Assembly: GCA_022843955.1 (NCBI GenBank)
Contig: JALHMQ010000036.1
Coordinates: 1-37,733 of the forward strand
Direction of reading: 5' to 3'
Source: Burkholderiaceae bacterium
Lineage (GTDB): Bacteria > Pseudomonadota > Gammaproteobacteria > Burkholderiales > Burkholderiaceae_F
Length of the DNA: 37,733 bases
The position numbers and the translations under genes were made by a program. Positions 25,096 through 35,876 of the stretch are shown piece by piece. Positions within the stretch are counted from its first letter, which is position 1; each line of letters begins with the position of its first letter. Under the pieces are notes generated by a model. The model made no database searches. It saw only the letters and a program-made list of their open reading frames with translations, and was not told where the DNA came from.

Positions 25096-25740
25096 ATGGA
25101 CGTATTGATCCAAAGTCTCCCGTATCTGGCCAAGGGCGCGGTCCAGACCGTGTGGATGGCGCTGATGTCGATCGCAATCGGCACCGCGCTCGGCCTCGTG
25201 CTTGGCCTGCTGTCGACGTCGCGCATCGCTGCGCTGCGCTGGCTGATCGACGCGTATATCTTCGCCACCCGCGGCATTCCGGTGCTGGTGCTGATGTTCA
25301 TCACCTACTACGCGTTCCCGGCGCTCGGCTACCGCGTCTCAAGCTACACCGCCGTGACGGTGGCGCTCGTGCTCTACTCAGGCGCGTTCTACACCGACAT
25401 CGTGCGAGGCGCGCTGCAGGCGGTCCCGCGCGGACAAACTGAAGCCGCAAAGAGCCTAGGCATCCGCCGCGGCTGGATCGTCATCGACATCCTTCTGCCG
25501 CAGGCCGTCAGGTCGTCGATCCCGCCCTGGCTCAATACCTCGATCGTGATGGTGAAAAGCACTTCGTACTCGGCCATCGTCGGAGGCTGGGAGCTCACTT
25601 ACGCGGCACGCGAGGTGGTCGAGCGCACATTGGCGACCTTCGAGATCTTCGGTGCGGTGATGCTGTTCTACTTCGTCATCTGCTATCCGCTCTCGCTCCT
25701 GTCGCGCCGCCTCGAGAAGCGCACTGCGGTTGTTCACTGA
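25096..25740 (+). CDS. Amino-acid ABC transporter permease (second)
   Basis: A 214-aa permease partner of the preceding gene with the same topology. It shows the family features YLAKGAVQTVWMALMSIAIG, FATRGIPVLVLMFITYYAFP (RGxPxLV segment) and the EAA loop EAAKSLGIRRGWIVIDILLP, residues about 115-134. The ATPase gene starts 9 bp downstream. Having two different permeases is normal for the polar amino-acid uptake family. Confidence 0.9.
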   Translation: MDVLIQSLPYLAKGAVQTVWMALMSIAIGTALGLVLGLLSTSRIAALRWLIDAYIFATRGIPVLVLMFITYYAFPALGYRVSSYTAVTVALVLYSGAFYTDIVRGALQAVPRGQTEAAKSLGIRRGWIVIDILLPQAVRSSIPPWLNTSIVMVKSTSYSAIVGGWELTYAAREVVERTLATFEIFGAVMLFYFVICYPLSLLSRRLEKRTAVVH

Positions 25741-25749
25741 GTCTCGCCC

Positions 25750-26525
<776 letters not shown>

Positions 26526-26529
<4 letters not shown>

Positions 26530-27662
26530 CTGATTCCAGCCTCGGCACCTTCGTACACGCGCAACGTGTTCAGCGTCATGCGTGGCAGAAGCTCGATCAT
26601 CGCCATCCGGTACATCGACACGGCCTCGTGACCACTGATCTCCTCCGCACCCTGGGCGCCTACGACCACGACTTCATCTCCAACGGCGACGCCGGGGATG
26701 TCAGTCACGTCGATGATCGTGTGTTCGGTCGCACGCAGGCCGATGATGCGGGCGCGCCTGCCCCGCACGAGGACCGTGCCGCCGGCCGGTTCGCGCGGCA
26801 GGCCGTCCTTGAACCCGAAGGCGATGACCGCAGTACGCAGCGTGCCCGGCGCTGCCGCGTGGCGCGGATCGTCCATCGGGAACGACGCGGGGATCGTCTT
26901 GACCTGCAGCACCCGCGACTTGATTGCCTTGACCACGGGGCGCAGATCTGCGTGATGTCGCCACGGATCCTCGACCATCCCGTAGAGCATGCGACCGGGG
27001 TTGACCGCGTTCAGATTCAGCTCGGGATAGCCGAGCATCACGCGACTGCTGGCAGCCATTCTTTCCAGGTCGGAGAACCCGGCGGTCTCGGCAGCATCAG
27101 CGGCGCGTTGGAAGAGCTGCGCCTGCTGACTGACCGCGGCCGCTGTCTCCACCGAAGCAAGGTGCGTGTACAGACCCACCACACTCAGACCCGGTGCGGC
27201 TCGCAACTGGGCAAAGGCCGTTGGCCACTCATCGGGCGTGAACCCCAGGCGACCGTAACCGCAGTCGACCTCGACATGCACCTGTACCGGCTTGCGCACG
27301 CGGCTCAACGCGTCGAGGCTGGCAAAGTCGTGGACGGTGGCGATCAGGCCCAGATCCGCCACCGCATCAGCCATGTCCGGGCACGTGCTGGCGTAAAGCA
27401 GGATCGGCGCGTCGACGCCCGCGGCGCGGATGCGCTGCGCATCTTCCGGGTCCGACACCGCGAAGGCATCGGCGCCCGCCTGCAGCATCACGCGCGCCGT
27501 TTCGCTGGTGCCGCAGCCATAGGCGTTGTTCTTGCAGACGGCATAAAAGCGGTCGCTCGGTCGCAGCATGGCGCGGATGACACGCACGTTATGAGCAAGC
27601 GCATCGAGGTCCATCACGGACCACGCAGGACGCGCATCGCGCGGAAGCAAGCGGTGCATCAC
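26526..27662 (-). CDS. Alanine-racemase-fold PLP protein lacking the catalytic tyrosine
   Basis: A 378-aa fold-type III PLP protein related to alanine racemase. The TIM barrel keeps Lys44 in AVCKNNAYGCG as the Schiff-base lysine, EVDCGYGRLGF, AASSRVMLG and NPGRMLYG. The C-terminal beta domain aligns well, but two key sites differ. The GY-x-DG motif whose Tyr is the second catalytic base in racemases reads GFKDG (Phe284), and the conserved Met-Asp of GR-x-x-MD is Thr312-Glu313. A classic two-base racemase is therefore unlikely; a one-base reaction, a lyase or a binding role is possible. It lies between the amino-acid importer and a DapA-like aldolase, so it probably acts on the imported compound. 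Start ATG at 27662, with another ATG directly after it. Confidence 0.85.
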
Positions 27663-27750
27663 GATGTGCCTTCAATTGTGTCGACCGGGCAGTATGCAAT
27701 GCAGTGCGACGCGCCAACAGCGCAGACTTTCAGTAAATGAGAGAGGCCCA

Positions 27751-28656
27751 ATGAAAGCGATCGAAGGTGTGATCACCGCGATGGTGACCCCGTTTCGGGG
27801 GGACGGTTCGCTTGATCTTCCAGCGTTGCGCGAAAGCGTGCAGCACCAGATTGCGAGCGGCGCAGGCGGGCTGTGCCCGCTTGGCGGGACAGGCGAACCG
27901 CTGTCGCTTTCAGTCGCAGAACACAAGCAGGTGATCGATACGGTGACCAGCACAGCGGCCGGGCGCGTTGCCGTCATCGTCGGCACGCTCCTGGGCAGCC
28001 AGACCGACATCATCGAGTGTGGCCGTCACGCCAGGGCTGCTGGCGCGGACGCCATCATGGTGATTCCGCCCTACTTCGTCGTCGCCAAGCCCGCGCATAT
28101 CAGGCAGCACTTCGAGGCGATCGCCAACGCTGTTGACATGCCGATGGTGCTGTTTCATGGGCCGACGCGCAGCGGTGTCCGACTCGATGCGGATACGATC
28201 CTTCAGCTTCTCGCGGCCATTCCACGCTTCGTGGCGATCAAGGAGACGTCGGGCGACCTGACCATTGCCGCCGAGTTGCTGCGCGCCGGCCCCCCAGGCT
28301 TTCGCGTCCTGCAGGGCTTCGACGAGTATGTGCTTCCGACCTATGCGCTCGGCGGTCACGGCGCCGTGCTGTCGCTCGGCTGCCTCATACCCAACCTGCT
28401 GCGACACTTGAAAGATTGCTTCGTCGCCGGTCAGTTGCCGCAGGCTCAGCGCATCCAGCTTTCATTGCTGCCGCTGTGCCGCGCGATCTACGGCGAGCCC
28501 AACCCGGGTCCACTGAAGGCGGCGCTGCAGATGGCGGGTCGCTCCATGGGCCCGACCCGCGCTCCCATCTACGCACCCGCCCCGGCGACGATCGACGCAC
28601 TCAGGAGTCTGCTCCCTGACATCTTGCAGGCGGAGCACGCTGCGGCGCAGACATGA
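27751..28656 (+). CDS. DapA/NanA-superfamily aldolase with altered active site
   Basis: A 301-aa class I aldolase of the dihydrodipicolinate synthase/N-acetylneuraminate lyase superfamily. GGTGEPLSLS (residues 45-54) is the carboxylate-binding loop and Lys164 in AIKETSG is the Schiff-base lysine. The near-universal Tyr of the Y-N-x-P motif is replaced: residues 134-142 read LFHGPTRSG, with Phe135-His136 in its place. True DapA activity is therefore doubtful. A pyruvate-forming or pyruvate-using aldolase on another substrate, or a hydro-lyase, fits better. ATG at 27751 has GAGAGG just upstream; the frame open from 27664 adds nothing family-like. It is divergent from the Alr-like gene and overlaps the next gene by ATGA. 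Confidence 0.87.
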   Translation: MKAIEGVITAMVTPFRGDGSLDLPALRESVQHQIASGAGGLCPLGGTGEPLSLSVAEHKQVIDTVTSTAAGRVAVIVGTLLGSQTDIIECGRHARAAGADAIMVIPPYFVVAKPAHIRQHFEAIANAVDMPMVLFHGPTRSGVRLDADTILQLLAAIPRFVAIKETSGDLTIAAELLRAGPPGFRVLQGFDEYVLPTYALGGHGAVLSLGCLIPNLLRHLKDCFVAGQLPQAQRIQLSLLPLCRAIYGEPNPGPLKAALQMAGRSMGPTRAPIYAPAPATIDALRSLLPDILQAEHAAAQT

Positions 28657-29612
28657 CCAGTCGATTCGTCCTCTTCATTCCCGAGCCGTTTCCCGAGTCG
28701 GCGCTGCGCGTTCTTGATGATCGCTTTGACGTGCGCCACGGCCGTGCAGGCGCTGCGTTCTCTGAAGACGAGTTGATCGAGAACCTCGCCAATGCGGACG
28801 GCATCGCCATTTACTCACGTGATCGACTGACCGAACGGGTGCTGAAGAACGCGCCGCGGCTGCGGGTGATCGCCAAGGGCGGATCGAAACCTACTTCCAA
28901 CGTCGATCTGTCGGCCGCGGAGCGACTCGACATCCGCGTCATCTGGACGCCGGGAGCGAACGCTGTGAGCGTGGCCGAAATGACGCTGGCGCTGATCCTC
29001 AGCGCTGTGCGGCGGTTGCCAGAGCTCTCCGCGCGCTTGCGCACAGGCGATTGGCGCAGCTTCGAGATGCTGTGCCCCGAAGTGGCCGGACTGACGCTGG
29101 GGCTCGTCGGCTTCGGCGCAATCGGACGAGAGGTGGCGAAGCGCTATCGCAGCTTCGGCGGCCCCTTGCTTGCCTACGACCCAGCGTTCGACCAAGCCGC
29201 GGCAGATCAACTAGGTGTGCGCCCGGCGACACTTGATCAGCTCTTTCGCCAGGCAGACATCATTTCGCTGCACTGTGAGATGAATGCGACCACCGCGAAT
29301 CTCGTCAGTCGGGACAGGCTGGCGACGGTGAAACGAGGAGCCCTGTTGATCAACACGGCGCGTGGCGGACTCGTTGATGAAGTGGCTGTGATCGAGGCGC
29401 TCGATTCAGGCCAACTCTCCGCGGCTTGCCTGGATGTGTTCGCCGATGAACCGCTCCGCGCCGACAGTCCGCTACTGCGACATCCGCGCGTTCTCGCAAC
29501 GCCTCATATCTCTGCCTTCACTCACGCAGCCATTCACCGCGAGAGCGCTTGGGCGCTCGAAGATGCTGCGCGGGTGCTGCAAGGCCTGAACCCGCTTCAC
29601 TTCAGCGCTTAG
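28653..29612 (+). CDS. D-isomer-specific 2-hydroxyacid dehydrogenase
   Basis: A 319-aa NAD(P)-dependent dehydrogenase that interconverts a 2-keto acid and its D-2-hydroxy acid. The cofactor motif GFGAIG is at 153-158, with YDP (175-177) at the end of the second strand, which favours NAD over NADP. Catalytic Arg237 (NTARGGLVDE), Glu266 (VFADEPL) and His285 (TPHISAFTH) are all present. It is translationally coupled to the DapA-like aldolase (ATGA overlap), so it probably reduces or oxidises the keto acid that enzyme makes or uses. It is the last gene of this run. Confidence 0.92.
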   Translation: MTSRFVLFIPEPFPESALRVLDDRFDVRHGRAGAAFSEDELIENLANADGIAIYSRDRLTERVLKNAPRLRVIAKGGSKPTSNVDLSAAERLDIRVIWTPGANAVSVAEMTLALILSAVRRLPELSARLRTGDWRSFEMLCPEVAGLTLGLVGFGAIGREVAKRYRSFGGPLLAYDPAFDQAAADQLGVRPATLDQLFRQADIISLHCEMNATTANLVSRDRLATVKRGALLINTARGGLVDEVAVIEALDSGQLSAACLDVFADEPLRADSPLLRHPRVLATPHISAFTHAAIHRESAWALEDAARVLQGLNPLHFSA

Positions 29613-29717
29613 TGCGCAGAGTTTGAAGTACAGCTGAGGTCGACTGTGATCGTGCGCCGGACGCGCACATTCGAGTGCGCGTTCATGCACGGCATCCGAA
29701 ACTCAAGCCATGCCGAC

Positions 29718-29740
29718 GACGACTGTGCGGTCGTCTTCTT
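29718..29740 (+). terminator. Possible terminator after the dehydrogenase
   Basis: GACGAC (29718-29723), a six-base loop and GTCGTC (29730-29735) are followed by TTCTT. The stem is short and the T run imperfect, so this is a weak call. The rest of 29613-29768 holds nothing recognisable. Confidence 0.3.
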
Positions 29741-29768
29741 GAGCGACCTGGACAAAGTCATTGATTTT

Positions 29769-29844
29769 TGGGGTGGCTGATGGGATTCGAACCCACAACA
29801 ACTGGAATCACAATCCAGGACTCTACCGTTGAGCTACAGCCACC
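29769..29844 (-). tRNA. tRNA-His (GTG anticodon)
   Basis: Read on the minus strand the cloverleaf is complete. Acceptor GTGGCTG pairs with CAGCCAC, with the encoded extra G at -1 (29844) facing C73, the histidine identity pair. The anticodon loop is TTGTGAT. The T arm carries GGTTCGAATCC. CCA is encoded at 29771-29769. It is the last of three tRNA genes in one run. Confidence 0.95.
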
Positions 29845-29858
29845 ACGTGAACTTGATC

Positions 29859-29935
<77 letters not shown>

Positions 29936-30027
29936 GTACGGGCTCATGTTGTGATCCATGAACCATCGATCCACACCGGGCAAAACCGACTTCCTTCAAT
30001 CCAAACCGTTTCGGACCGACCGTTGAC

Positions 30028-30104
<77 letters not shown>

Positions 30105-30115
30105 AAAGAGCGCGA

Positions 30116-30144
30116 ATGATACGGGAGCGGCGACTGAGCGGCAA
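30116..30144 (-). promoter_or_regulatory. Sigma-70 promoter of the tRNA-Pro-Arg-His run
   Basis: On the minus strand TTGCCG (30139-30144) and TATCAT (30116-30121) are separated by exactly 17 bp. The -10 ends 11 bp before the tRNA-Pro 5' end. No other promoter is evident in the gaps between the three tRNAs. Confidence 0.65.
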
Positions 30145-30209
30145 TTTGGCTGTTCACTGACGTCCGTTGCTGGCCCTGGGCAGGCCCCGAAGGGGCAGGA
30201 CTCGACCCG

Positions 30210-31550
30210 TCAAGCCGCCTTGCGGCTGACGGCCTCGGCAACGACGCGGGCACGCGGCAGCCACAAAGAGAAAGTGCTTCCAGCCCCGGGCACTGACTCG
30301 ATGTCGAGCCGGCCTTGGTGCCGCAGCATCACGTGCTTGACGATGGCCAGCCCCAGACCGGTGCCGCCGGTCTCGCGCGAGCGGCTCTTGTCGACACGGT
30401 AGAAGCGCTCGGTCAGGCGGGGGATGTGTTCCGGTGCGACACCGATGCCGGTGTCGTGTACGCCCACCTCGGCGCCATCGTCCACCAGGCGCCAGGTCAG
30501 CCGGATCGAGCCGCCGGCCGGGGTGTAGCGGATCGCGTTCGACACCAGGTTGCCGATGGCGCTACGTAACTCTTCGCGATTGCCTCGCACGCGCGCCGGC
30601 TGTGCATCGGCGAGCAGGGCGTGACGGCCGGCAGACAGGGCGCGCGCATCGTCGACGACCTCGGACAGCAAGTGGCCCATGTCGACGTCCTCTTCAAGCA
30701 GCGCGCTTTCCTGCGACTCCAGGCGCGAGAGCATCAGCAGGTCCTCGATCAGATGGTTCATGCGACCCGCCTGCTCATGCATCAGATGCAAATGGCGCCG
30801 ACGCACATCGTCCAGTGGCATGTCCGAGTCGAGCAGCGTTTCGAGAAAGCCGTTGACCACCGTGAGTGGCGTACGCAGTTCATGCGACACGTTGGCGACG
30901 AAGTCGCGCCGCATGGCGTCGACCCGCTCGGCCTGCGTGACGTCGTGCGTGATCACGATCGATCGCGCCGGCTCGAACTCGATCACCGCCACGCTGAGCA
31001 CAAAGGCGGGCCGGGCCAGCGGCCGGAACACCAGCGGTTCGACGAACCGCCCCGACGTCATGTAGGCAACGAAAGTAGGATCACGCACCAGGTTGGTCAG
31101 ACGCAGACCCTGATCCGCCTTCAGCGAGATGCCTAGATGGCGTTCGGCCTCTGGGTTGCACCATTCGATCTGCAGCGCTGCATCGACCAGGAGAATGCCC
31201 TCGGGCAGCGCACTGATGGTGCGGCGGAAGCGCTCCTCGTTGTCGAGCAGCTTGCGTTCGGACACCACCGTGGCACGACGTGACTTGTAGAGACGGGTGA
31301 AGATCTCGGCCCATGCCCCATAACCGTCAGGCACGGTGTCCAGTCGAGGGTCATCGAGCCACACGCCCAACAGGCTCAGGTAGCCGAGATAAACAACCAG
31401 GAGAAGCGCCAGCACGAGCACCGCAAACCAGAGGCCTGCGGTGGCGCCGAACATCAGGCCCAAACCCAGCGCAATAGCCCCGAGAATGGCGAGCCGAATC
31501 AGCGCCGGAACGATCAATCGAGCCCGCAGTTGCAGTTTCTCCGACGCCAT
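30210..31550 (-). CDS. phoR: Phosphate regulon sensor histidine kinase PhoR
   Basis: A 446-aa inner-membrane kinase that phosphorylates PhoB when phosphate is short and dephosphorylates it when phosphate is plentiful. Two hydrophobic spans lie at residues about 13-35 and 38-62 with almost no periplasmic loop, as expected for PhoR. A PAS domain follows (about 105-210). The H-box [14 protein letters not shown] contains His223, the N-box is around [11 protein letters not shown] (334-344), and the G boxes are DTGIG (366-370) and GTGLGLA (396-402). It is the last gene of the pst-pho run. A GCCCC-TTC-GGGGC hairpin lies just after the stop on the transcribed strand but lacks a T run. Confidence 0.95.
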   Translation of the reverse strand: MASEKLQLRARLIVPALIRLAILGAIALGLGLMFGATAGLWFAVLVLALLLVVYLGYLSLLGVWLDDPRLDTVPDGYGAWAEIFTRLYKSRRATVVSERKLLDNEERFRRTISALPEGILLVDAALQIEWCNPEAERHLGISLKADQGLRLTNLVRDPTFVAYMTSGRFVEPLVFRPLARPAFVLSVAVIEFEPARSIVITHDVTQAERVDAMRRDFVANVSHELRTPLTVVNGFLETLLDSDMPLDDVRRRHLHLMHEQAGRMNHLIEDLLMLSRLESQESALLEEDVDMGHLLSEVVDDARALSAGRHALLADAQPARVRGNREELRSAIGNLVSNAIRYTPAGGSIRLTWRLVDDGAEVGVHDTGIGVAPEHIPRLTERFYRVDKSRSRETGGTGLGLAIVKHVMLRHQGRLDIESVPGAGSTFSLWLPRARVVAEAVSRKAA

Positions 31551-31584
31551 GGCCCAAGTGTACTGGGCGCCCTACCCCATCGAC

Positions 31585-32280
31585 CTACGAGTCAGCGCGG
31601 GATGACAGTCGATAGCCCAGGCCGCGCACGGTCTGGATCAGCGACTGCGCATTGGCCTGCGAAAGTGCCTTGCGCAGGCGCAGCACATGCACATCGACGG
31701 TGCGCTCTTCGATGAACACGTGGTCGCCCCAGACGCTGTCGAGCAACTGCGGGCGCGAGAGCACGCGCTCCGGGTGGCTCAACAGGTATCTCAGCAGCTT
31801 GAACTCCGCCAGGCCCATCTTGACCGGCTTGCCGTCGACCAGCACCTCATGCCGCGCCGGATCGATGGTCAGGGGCCCGTAGCTGAGCGGCTCGCCCGCG
31901 TGCTCTGGCGCACGGCGGCGGAAGACCGCGCGCACGCGCGACATCAGCTCGCGCGGCGAGAACGGCTTGACGACATAGTCGTCAGCGCCGGCGTCGAGCC
32001 CGGCCACGCGATCGGTCTCCGCACTCTTGGCGGTCAGCATGATGACCGGCAGCTGGCGCGTGCGCTCGTGCGTGCGCAACTCCCGCAGGAAGTCGATGCC
32101 GCCGCGATCCGGCAGCATCCAGTCGAGGATGACAAGGTCCGGCAGCTCGGACTTGACCGCCTGCTGGGCGGCGCTGACCGAGTCAGCGCGGACCACGCTG
32201 TAGCCGTGTGTGGAGCAGGTGAAAGCGACCAGTTCCTGAATCGCCGGCTCGTCTTCCACCACGAGGATTGCAGCACTCAT
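31585..32280 (-). CDS. phoB: Phosphate regulon response regulator PhoB
   Basis: A 231-aa OmpR/PhoB-type response regulator. The receiver domain has acidic pocket Glu9-Asp10, phosphoacceptor Asp53 (VILDWMLP), Thr83 and Lys105 (VVKPFSP). The C-terminal winged helix (residues about 130-228) contains the recognition region ERTVDVHVLRLRKAL and ends with VRGLGYRL. It binds CTGTCAT-type tandem repeats; candidate sites of this kind are seen before seven genes in this window. It is encoded between phoU and phoR with short gaps, as one transcript. Confidence 0.96.
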   Translation of the reverse strand: MSAAILVVEDEPAIQELVAFTCSTHGYSVVRADSVSAAQQAVKSELPDLVILDWMLPDRGGIDFLRELRTHERTRQLPVIMLTAKSAETDRVAGLDAGADDYVVKPFSPRELMSRVRAVFRRRAPEHAGEPLSYGPLTIDPARHEVLVDGKPVKMGLAEFKLLRYLLSHPERVLSRPQLLDSVWGDHVFIEERTVDVHVLRLRKALSQANAQSLIQTVRGLGYRLSSRADS

Positions 32281-32310
32281 GCCATCACCTCGTTCATCGG
32301 ACGCATCGGC

Positions 32311-33027
32311 TCACCTAGCCTCGGCCACGAGGCGCGCCAGGTCGTCAGGATTGGCATGCCGCACGTCGGCACCGGCCGCGATGAAGATCACGTGCTCGGC
32401 AATGTTCTTCGTGTGGTCGCCGATCCGCTCGATCGCCTTGGCAACCCACACCATGTCGATCGACGAGCTGATGGTGCGCGGATCTTCCATCATGAAGGTG
32501 ATGAGCTGGCGCAGGATCGCGCGGAAGCGCTCGTCCACGCCCTGGTCGTCACGGATGATCTCCGCCGCCGCATTGACGTCCAGGCGGGCAAAGGCATCGA
32601 GGGAACGCCTGAGCATGCTCGCAGCCAGGTCGGCGGAGACGCGGATGTCAGGAATGCGCGGCAACCGCACCGCGATCTGCTTTTCCTGCATCCACTTGGC
32701 GGCGCGCGCAATCTTGGTCGCCTCGTCGCCAATCCGCTCAAGATCGGGAATCGTGCGCGAGACGCCCATGATCATGCGCAGGTCGCTTGCAGCCGGCTGG
32801 CGCCGTGCGATCACGTTGTTCACCGCGCGATCCAGTTCGATCTCGAGATCGTTGACGCGGCGGTCAGCACCGATGACACGCTCCGCCTCCGACAGATCGC
32901 CGGACTCGAACGCTTCGATCGCCAGCTTGAGCTGGGACTCCACTAGTCCGCCCATCTGCAGCACCCGCGAGCGGATCGCCTCCAGCTCCTGGTCGTAGAC
33001 CTTCGACGAATGATCGCCCGTAGACAT
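32311..33027 (-). CDS. phoU: Phosphate signalling protein PhoU
   Basis: A 238-aa all-helical protein made of two three-helix repeats, the PhoU fold. Metal-binding acidic motifs recur, for example ERIGDEATKIAR (near residue 120) and ERIGDHTKNIAEH (near 205), the E/D-x-x-x-D signatures of the family. It connects the Pst transporter to PhoR and keeps the kinase inactive when phosphate is abundant. It sits between pstB and phoB. Confidence 0.96.
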   Translation of the reverse strand: MSTGDHSSKVYDQELEAIRSRVLQMGGLVESQLKLAIEAFESGDLSEAERVIGADRRVNDLEIELDRAVNNVIARRQPAASDLRMIMGVSRTIPDLERIGDEATKIARAAKWMQEKQIAVRLPRIPDIRVSADLAASMLRRSLDAFARLDVNAAAEIIRDDQGVDERFRAILRQLITFMMEDPRTISSSIDMVWVAKAIERIGDHTKNIAEHVIFIAAGADVRHANPDDLARLVAEAR

Positions 33028-33045
33028 GTGCTTGCCTTTCGTTCA

Positions 33046-33860
<815 letters not shown>

Positions 33861-33867
<7 letters not shown>

Positions 33868-34805
33868 TTGATCTTCTTTCGCACCTGGTAGCGCAGATAG
33901 ATGGCCAAGCCGTTCATCACCAGCGTCATAGCCAGCAAGATGACACCGGCGGCGGCAGCATTGACTTGGAAGGCTTTGTCCGGCCGCGAAACCCAGTTGT
34001 ACATCTGGATCGGCAGTACGGTGAACTCGGACCAGACCCACTGGAAGCTCAGGAACGGGAACTCGCCTGTGACCGGAGGTGGCGGCAGGAAGGCGATGAA
34101 GGTGAGCGCGCCGATCGTGATCAGCGGCGCCGTCTGGCCAATCGCCTCTGCCATCCCGAGAATGATGCCGGTCATGATGCCGCCCCGCGAATACGGCAGC
34201 AGGTGGTCGGAGACCATCTGCCAGCGCGTCGCACCCATCGCGTAGGCGGCCTCGCGGATATGCCCGGGGACCGAACGCAGCGCCTCGCGTGACGAGACGA
34301 TCACGATCGGAAGAATCAGCAGCGACAGTGTCAACCCAGCGGTCAAGATGCTCTCGCCGAAACCGAACTGGTAGACGAACAGGCCGAGCGCGAGCAAACC
34401 GTAGACGATCGACGGCACACCTGCGAGATTGGTCACATTGATCTCGATGAGATCGGTCACCCAGTTCTTCTTGGCGTATTCCTCGAGGTAGACAGCGGCC
34501 CCGACACCGATCGGCACCGCGGCGGATATCGTCACCAGCATCACCATCGCGCTGCCGACCCAGGCCGAAAGAATGCCTGCCTGGTTGGCTCGCCGCGAAG
34601 GGAAATTGCTGAGAAAGTCGAGCGACAGTCGCGGGATGCCATCGATCAGCAGATCGAGGAACGCTGCGAGCAGCACGAGGATCGCGAACGCGGTGCACAG
34701 CAACCCGAGTGCCGCGAACATCACCTGCTTGCGCTTGCCCGACGCAACCAGGGCGCGCATGGCACGCACCTGGTCGTCGTGGCCTGGCTGAGCGACAGTA
34801 CTCAT
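33861..34805 (-). CDS. pstA: Phosphate ABC transporter permease PstA
   Basis: A 314-aa inner-membrane permease with about six hydrophobic spans. Family segments include [29 protein letters not shown] and the EAA loop [21 protein letters not shown] periplasmic-side loop rich in Pro ([13 protein letters not shown]) is the usual PstA insertion. Its ATG shares one base with the pstC stop (TGATG), so the two permease halves are translationally coupled. An N-terminal cytoplasmic extension of about 25 residues precedes the first span. Confidence 0.95.
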
Positions 34806-35776
34806 CAGTAGGCCTTGCGATAGCGGCGCCGGAGGAAGTGCCCGGCCACATTTAGTACCAGCGTCATGACAAGAAGGATCAGGCCGGCCGCGAAGATGCT
34901 GCGGTAGGCCACTGAACCGTGATCGAGATCGCCCAGGCTGACTTGCGCGATGTAGGCGGTCAGCGTGGCCGCCGCCTCCAACGGATTGAACGTGAAATTC
35001 GCGTTCTGGCCAGCCGCGATCGCCACCACCATGGTCTCACCGATCGCCCGGGCTGCCGCCAGCACATACGCCGCCACGACACCCGAGATCGCTGCCGGCA
35101 TCACCACCCGCAGCGCGACCTGCATCTTGTTGCTGCCGACCGCGTAGGCGCCCTCACGCATGGCCATCGGCACCGCGCGCATCGCATCTTCCGATAGCGA
35201 GGCGATGGTCGGGATGATCGACACCCCCACCACCATGCCCGGCACCAGCATGTTGAAACCAGCAAGGTTCGGCATGATGGTCGCTTGCAGCAGCGGCGTG
35301 ACGAACAGCAGCGCAAAGTAGCCAAACACGATGGTCGGAACCGCCTGGATCAGTTCCAGCGCCGGCTTGACCGTCTCGCGCACGCGGTGCGATGCGAACT
35401 CCGAGAGGTAGATGGCGATGATGGTGCCCATCGGCACCCCGACCAGCAGCGCAATGCCCGTCACAGTCACCGTGCCGGAGATCAGCGGCAGGATGCCGTA
35501 ACTCGGGTTGGCGAACAGTGGGGTCCAGACTGTCCCGGTCAGAAAGTCCCAGAGATTGACGAACTCGAAAAAGCCGAGAGATTCGTAGACAAGGATGACA
35601 GTGATCGCGACGGTCGTGAATACAGCGACCAGCCCGGTACAAAACAGCACAGCTTCGATCAGTCGCTCTTTGATGATGCGGCTTTTCTTGTGCCGAAGCG
35701 ATTCCGCGATCGCATTGGGCGCCACCGAAGATGGCGCGATCGCATCAGAGTGCGGCATGTCGGGGAGCTCTTTCAA
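34805..35776 (-). CDS. pstC: Phosphate ABC transporter permease PstC
   Basis: A 323-aa permease partner of PstA with six spans. Typical segments are [58 protein letters not shown] and the EAA loop [21 protein letters not shown]. The start is uncertain. TTG at 35776 has a good ribosome site (CGGAGATCAAC), while ATG at 35758 has only AAAGAG. The Shine-Dalgarno of the TTG start lies in the 3' arm of a strong hairpin in the pstS-pstC gap. Codons after 35758 are clearly PstC. Confidence 0.93.
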   Translation of the reverse strand: MKELPDMPHSDAIAPSSVAPNAIAESLRHKKSRIIKERLIEAVLFCTGLVAVFTTVAITVILVYESLGFFEFVNLWDFLTGTVWTPLFANPSYGILPLISGTVTVTGIALLVGVPMGTIIAIYLSEFASHRVRETVKPALELIQAVPTIVFGYFALLFVTPLLQATIMPNLAGFNMLVPGMVVGVSIIPTIASLSEDAMRAVPMAMREGAYAVGSNKMQVALRVVMPAAISGVVAAYVLAAARAIGETMVVAIAAGQNANFTFNPLEAAATLTAYIAQVSLGDLDHGSVAYRSIFAAGLILLVMTLVLNVAGHFLRRRYRKAY

Positions 35777-35782
35777 GTTGAT

Positions 35783-35815
35783 CTCCGGCGCTGGTCAGGC
35801 TGACCCGCGCCGGAG
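35783..35815 (-). promoter_or_regulatory. Strong intergenic hairpin between pstS and pstC
   Basis: A 33-nt near-perfect inverted repeat. A 9-bp outer stem (CTCCGGCGC with GCGCCGGAG), one G-A mismatch, then GGTCA pairing TGACC around a GCC loop. No T run follows, so a factor-independent terminator is unlikely. The 3' arm contains the GGAG that would serve the TTG start of pstC. Such a structure could stabilise pstS mRNA and lower pstC translation relative to pstS. Confidence 0.6.
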
Positions 35816-35876
35816 CTTGTTCGGGACCGGCCGTCGCGGGTACGGCCCAGCCCTGTCTTTCTGGTGGCTCAGCCGC

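Noticed and set aside
30184-30202. GCCCC-TTC-GGGGC hairpin after phoR as a terminator
   Set aside because: The stem is real but no T run follows it in the direction of transcription.
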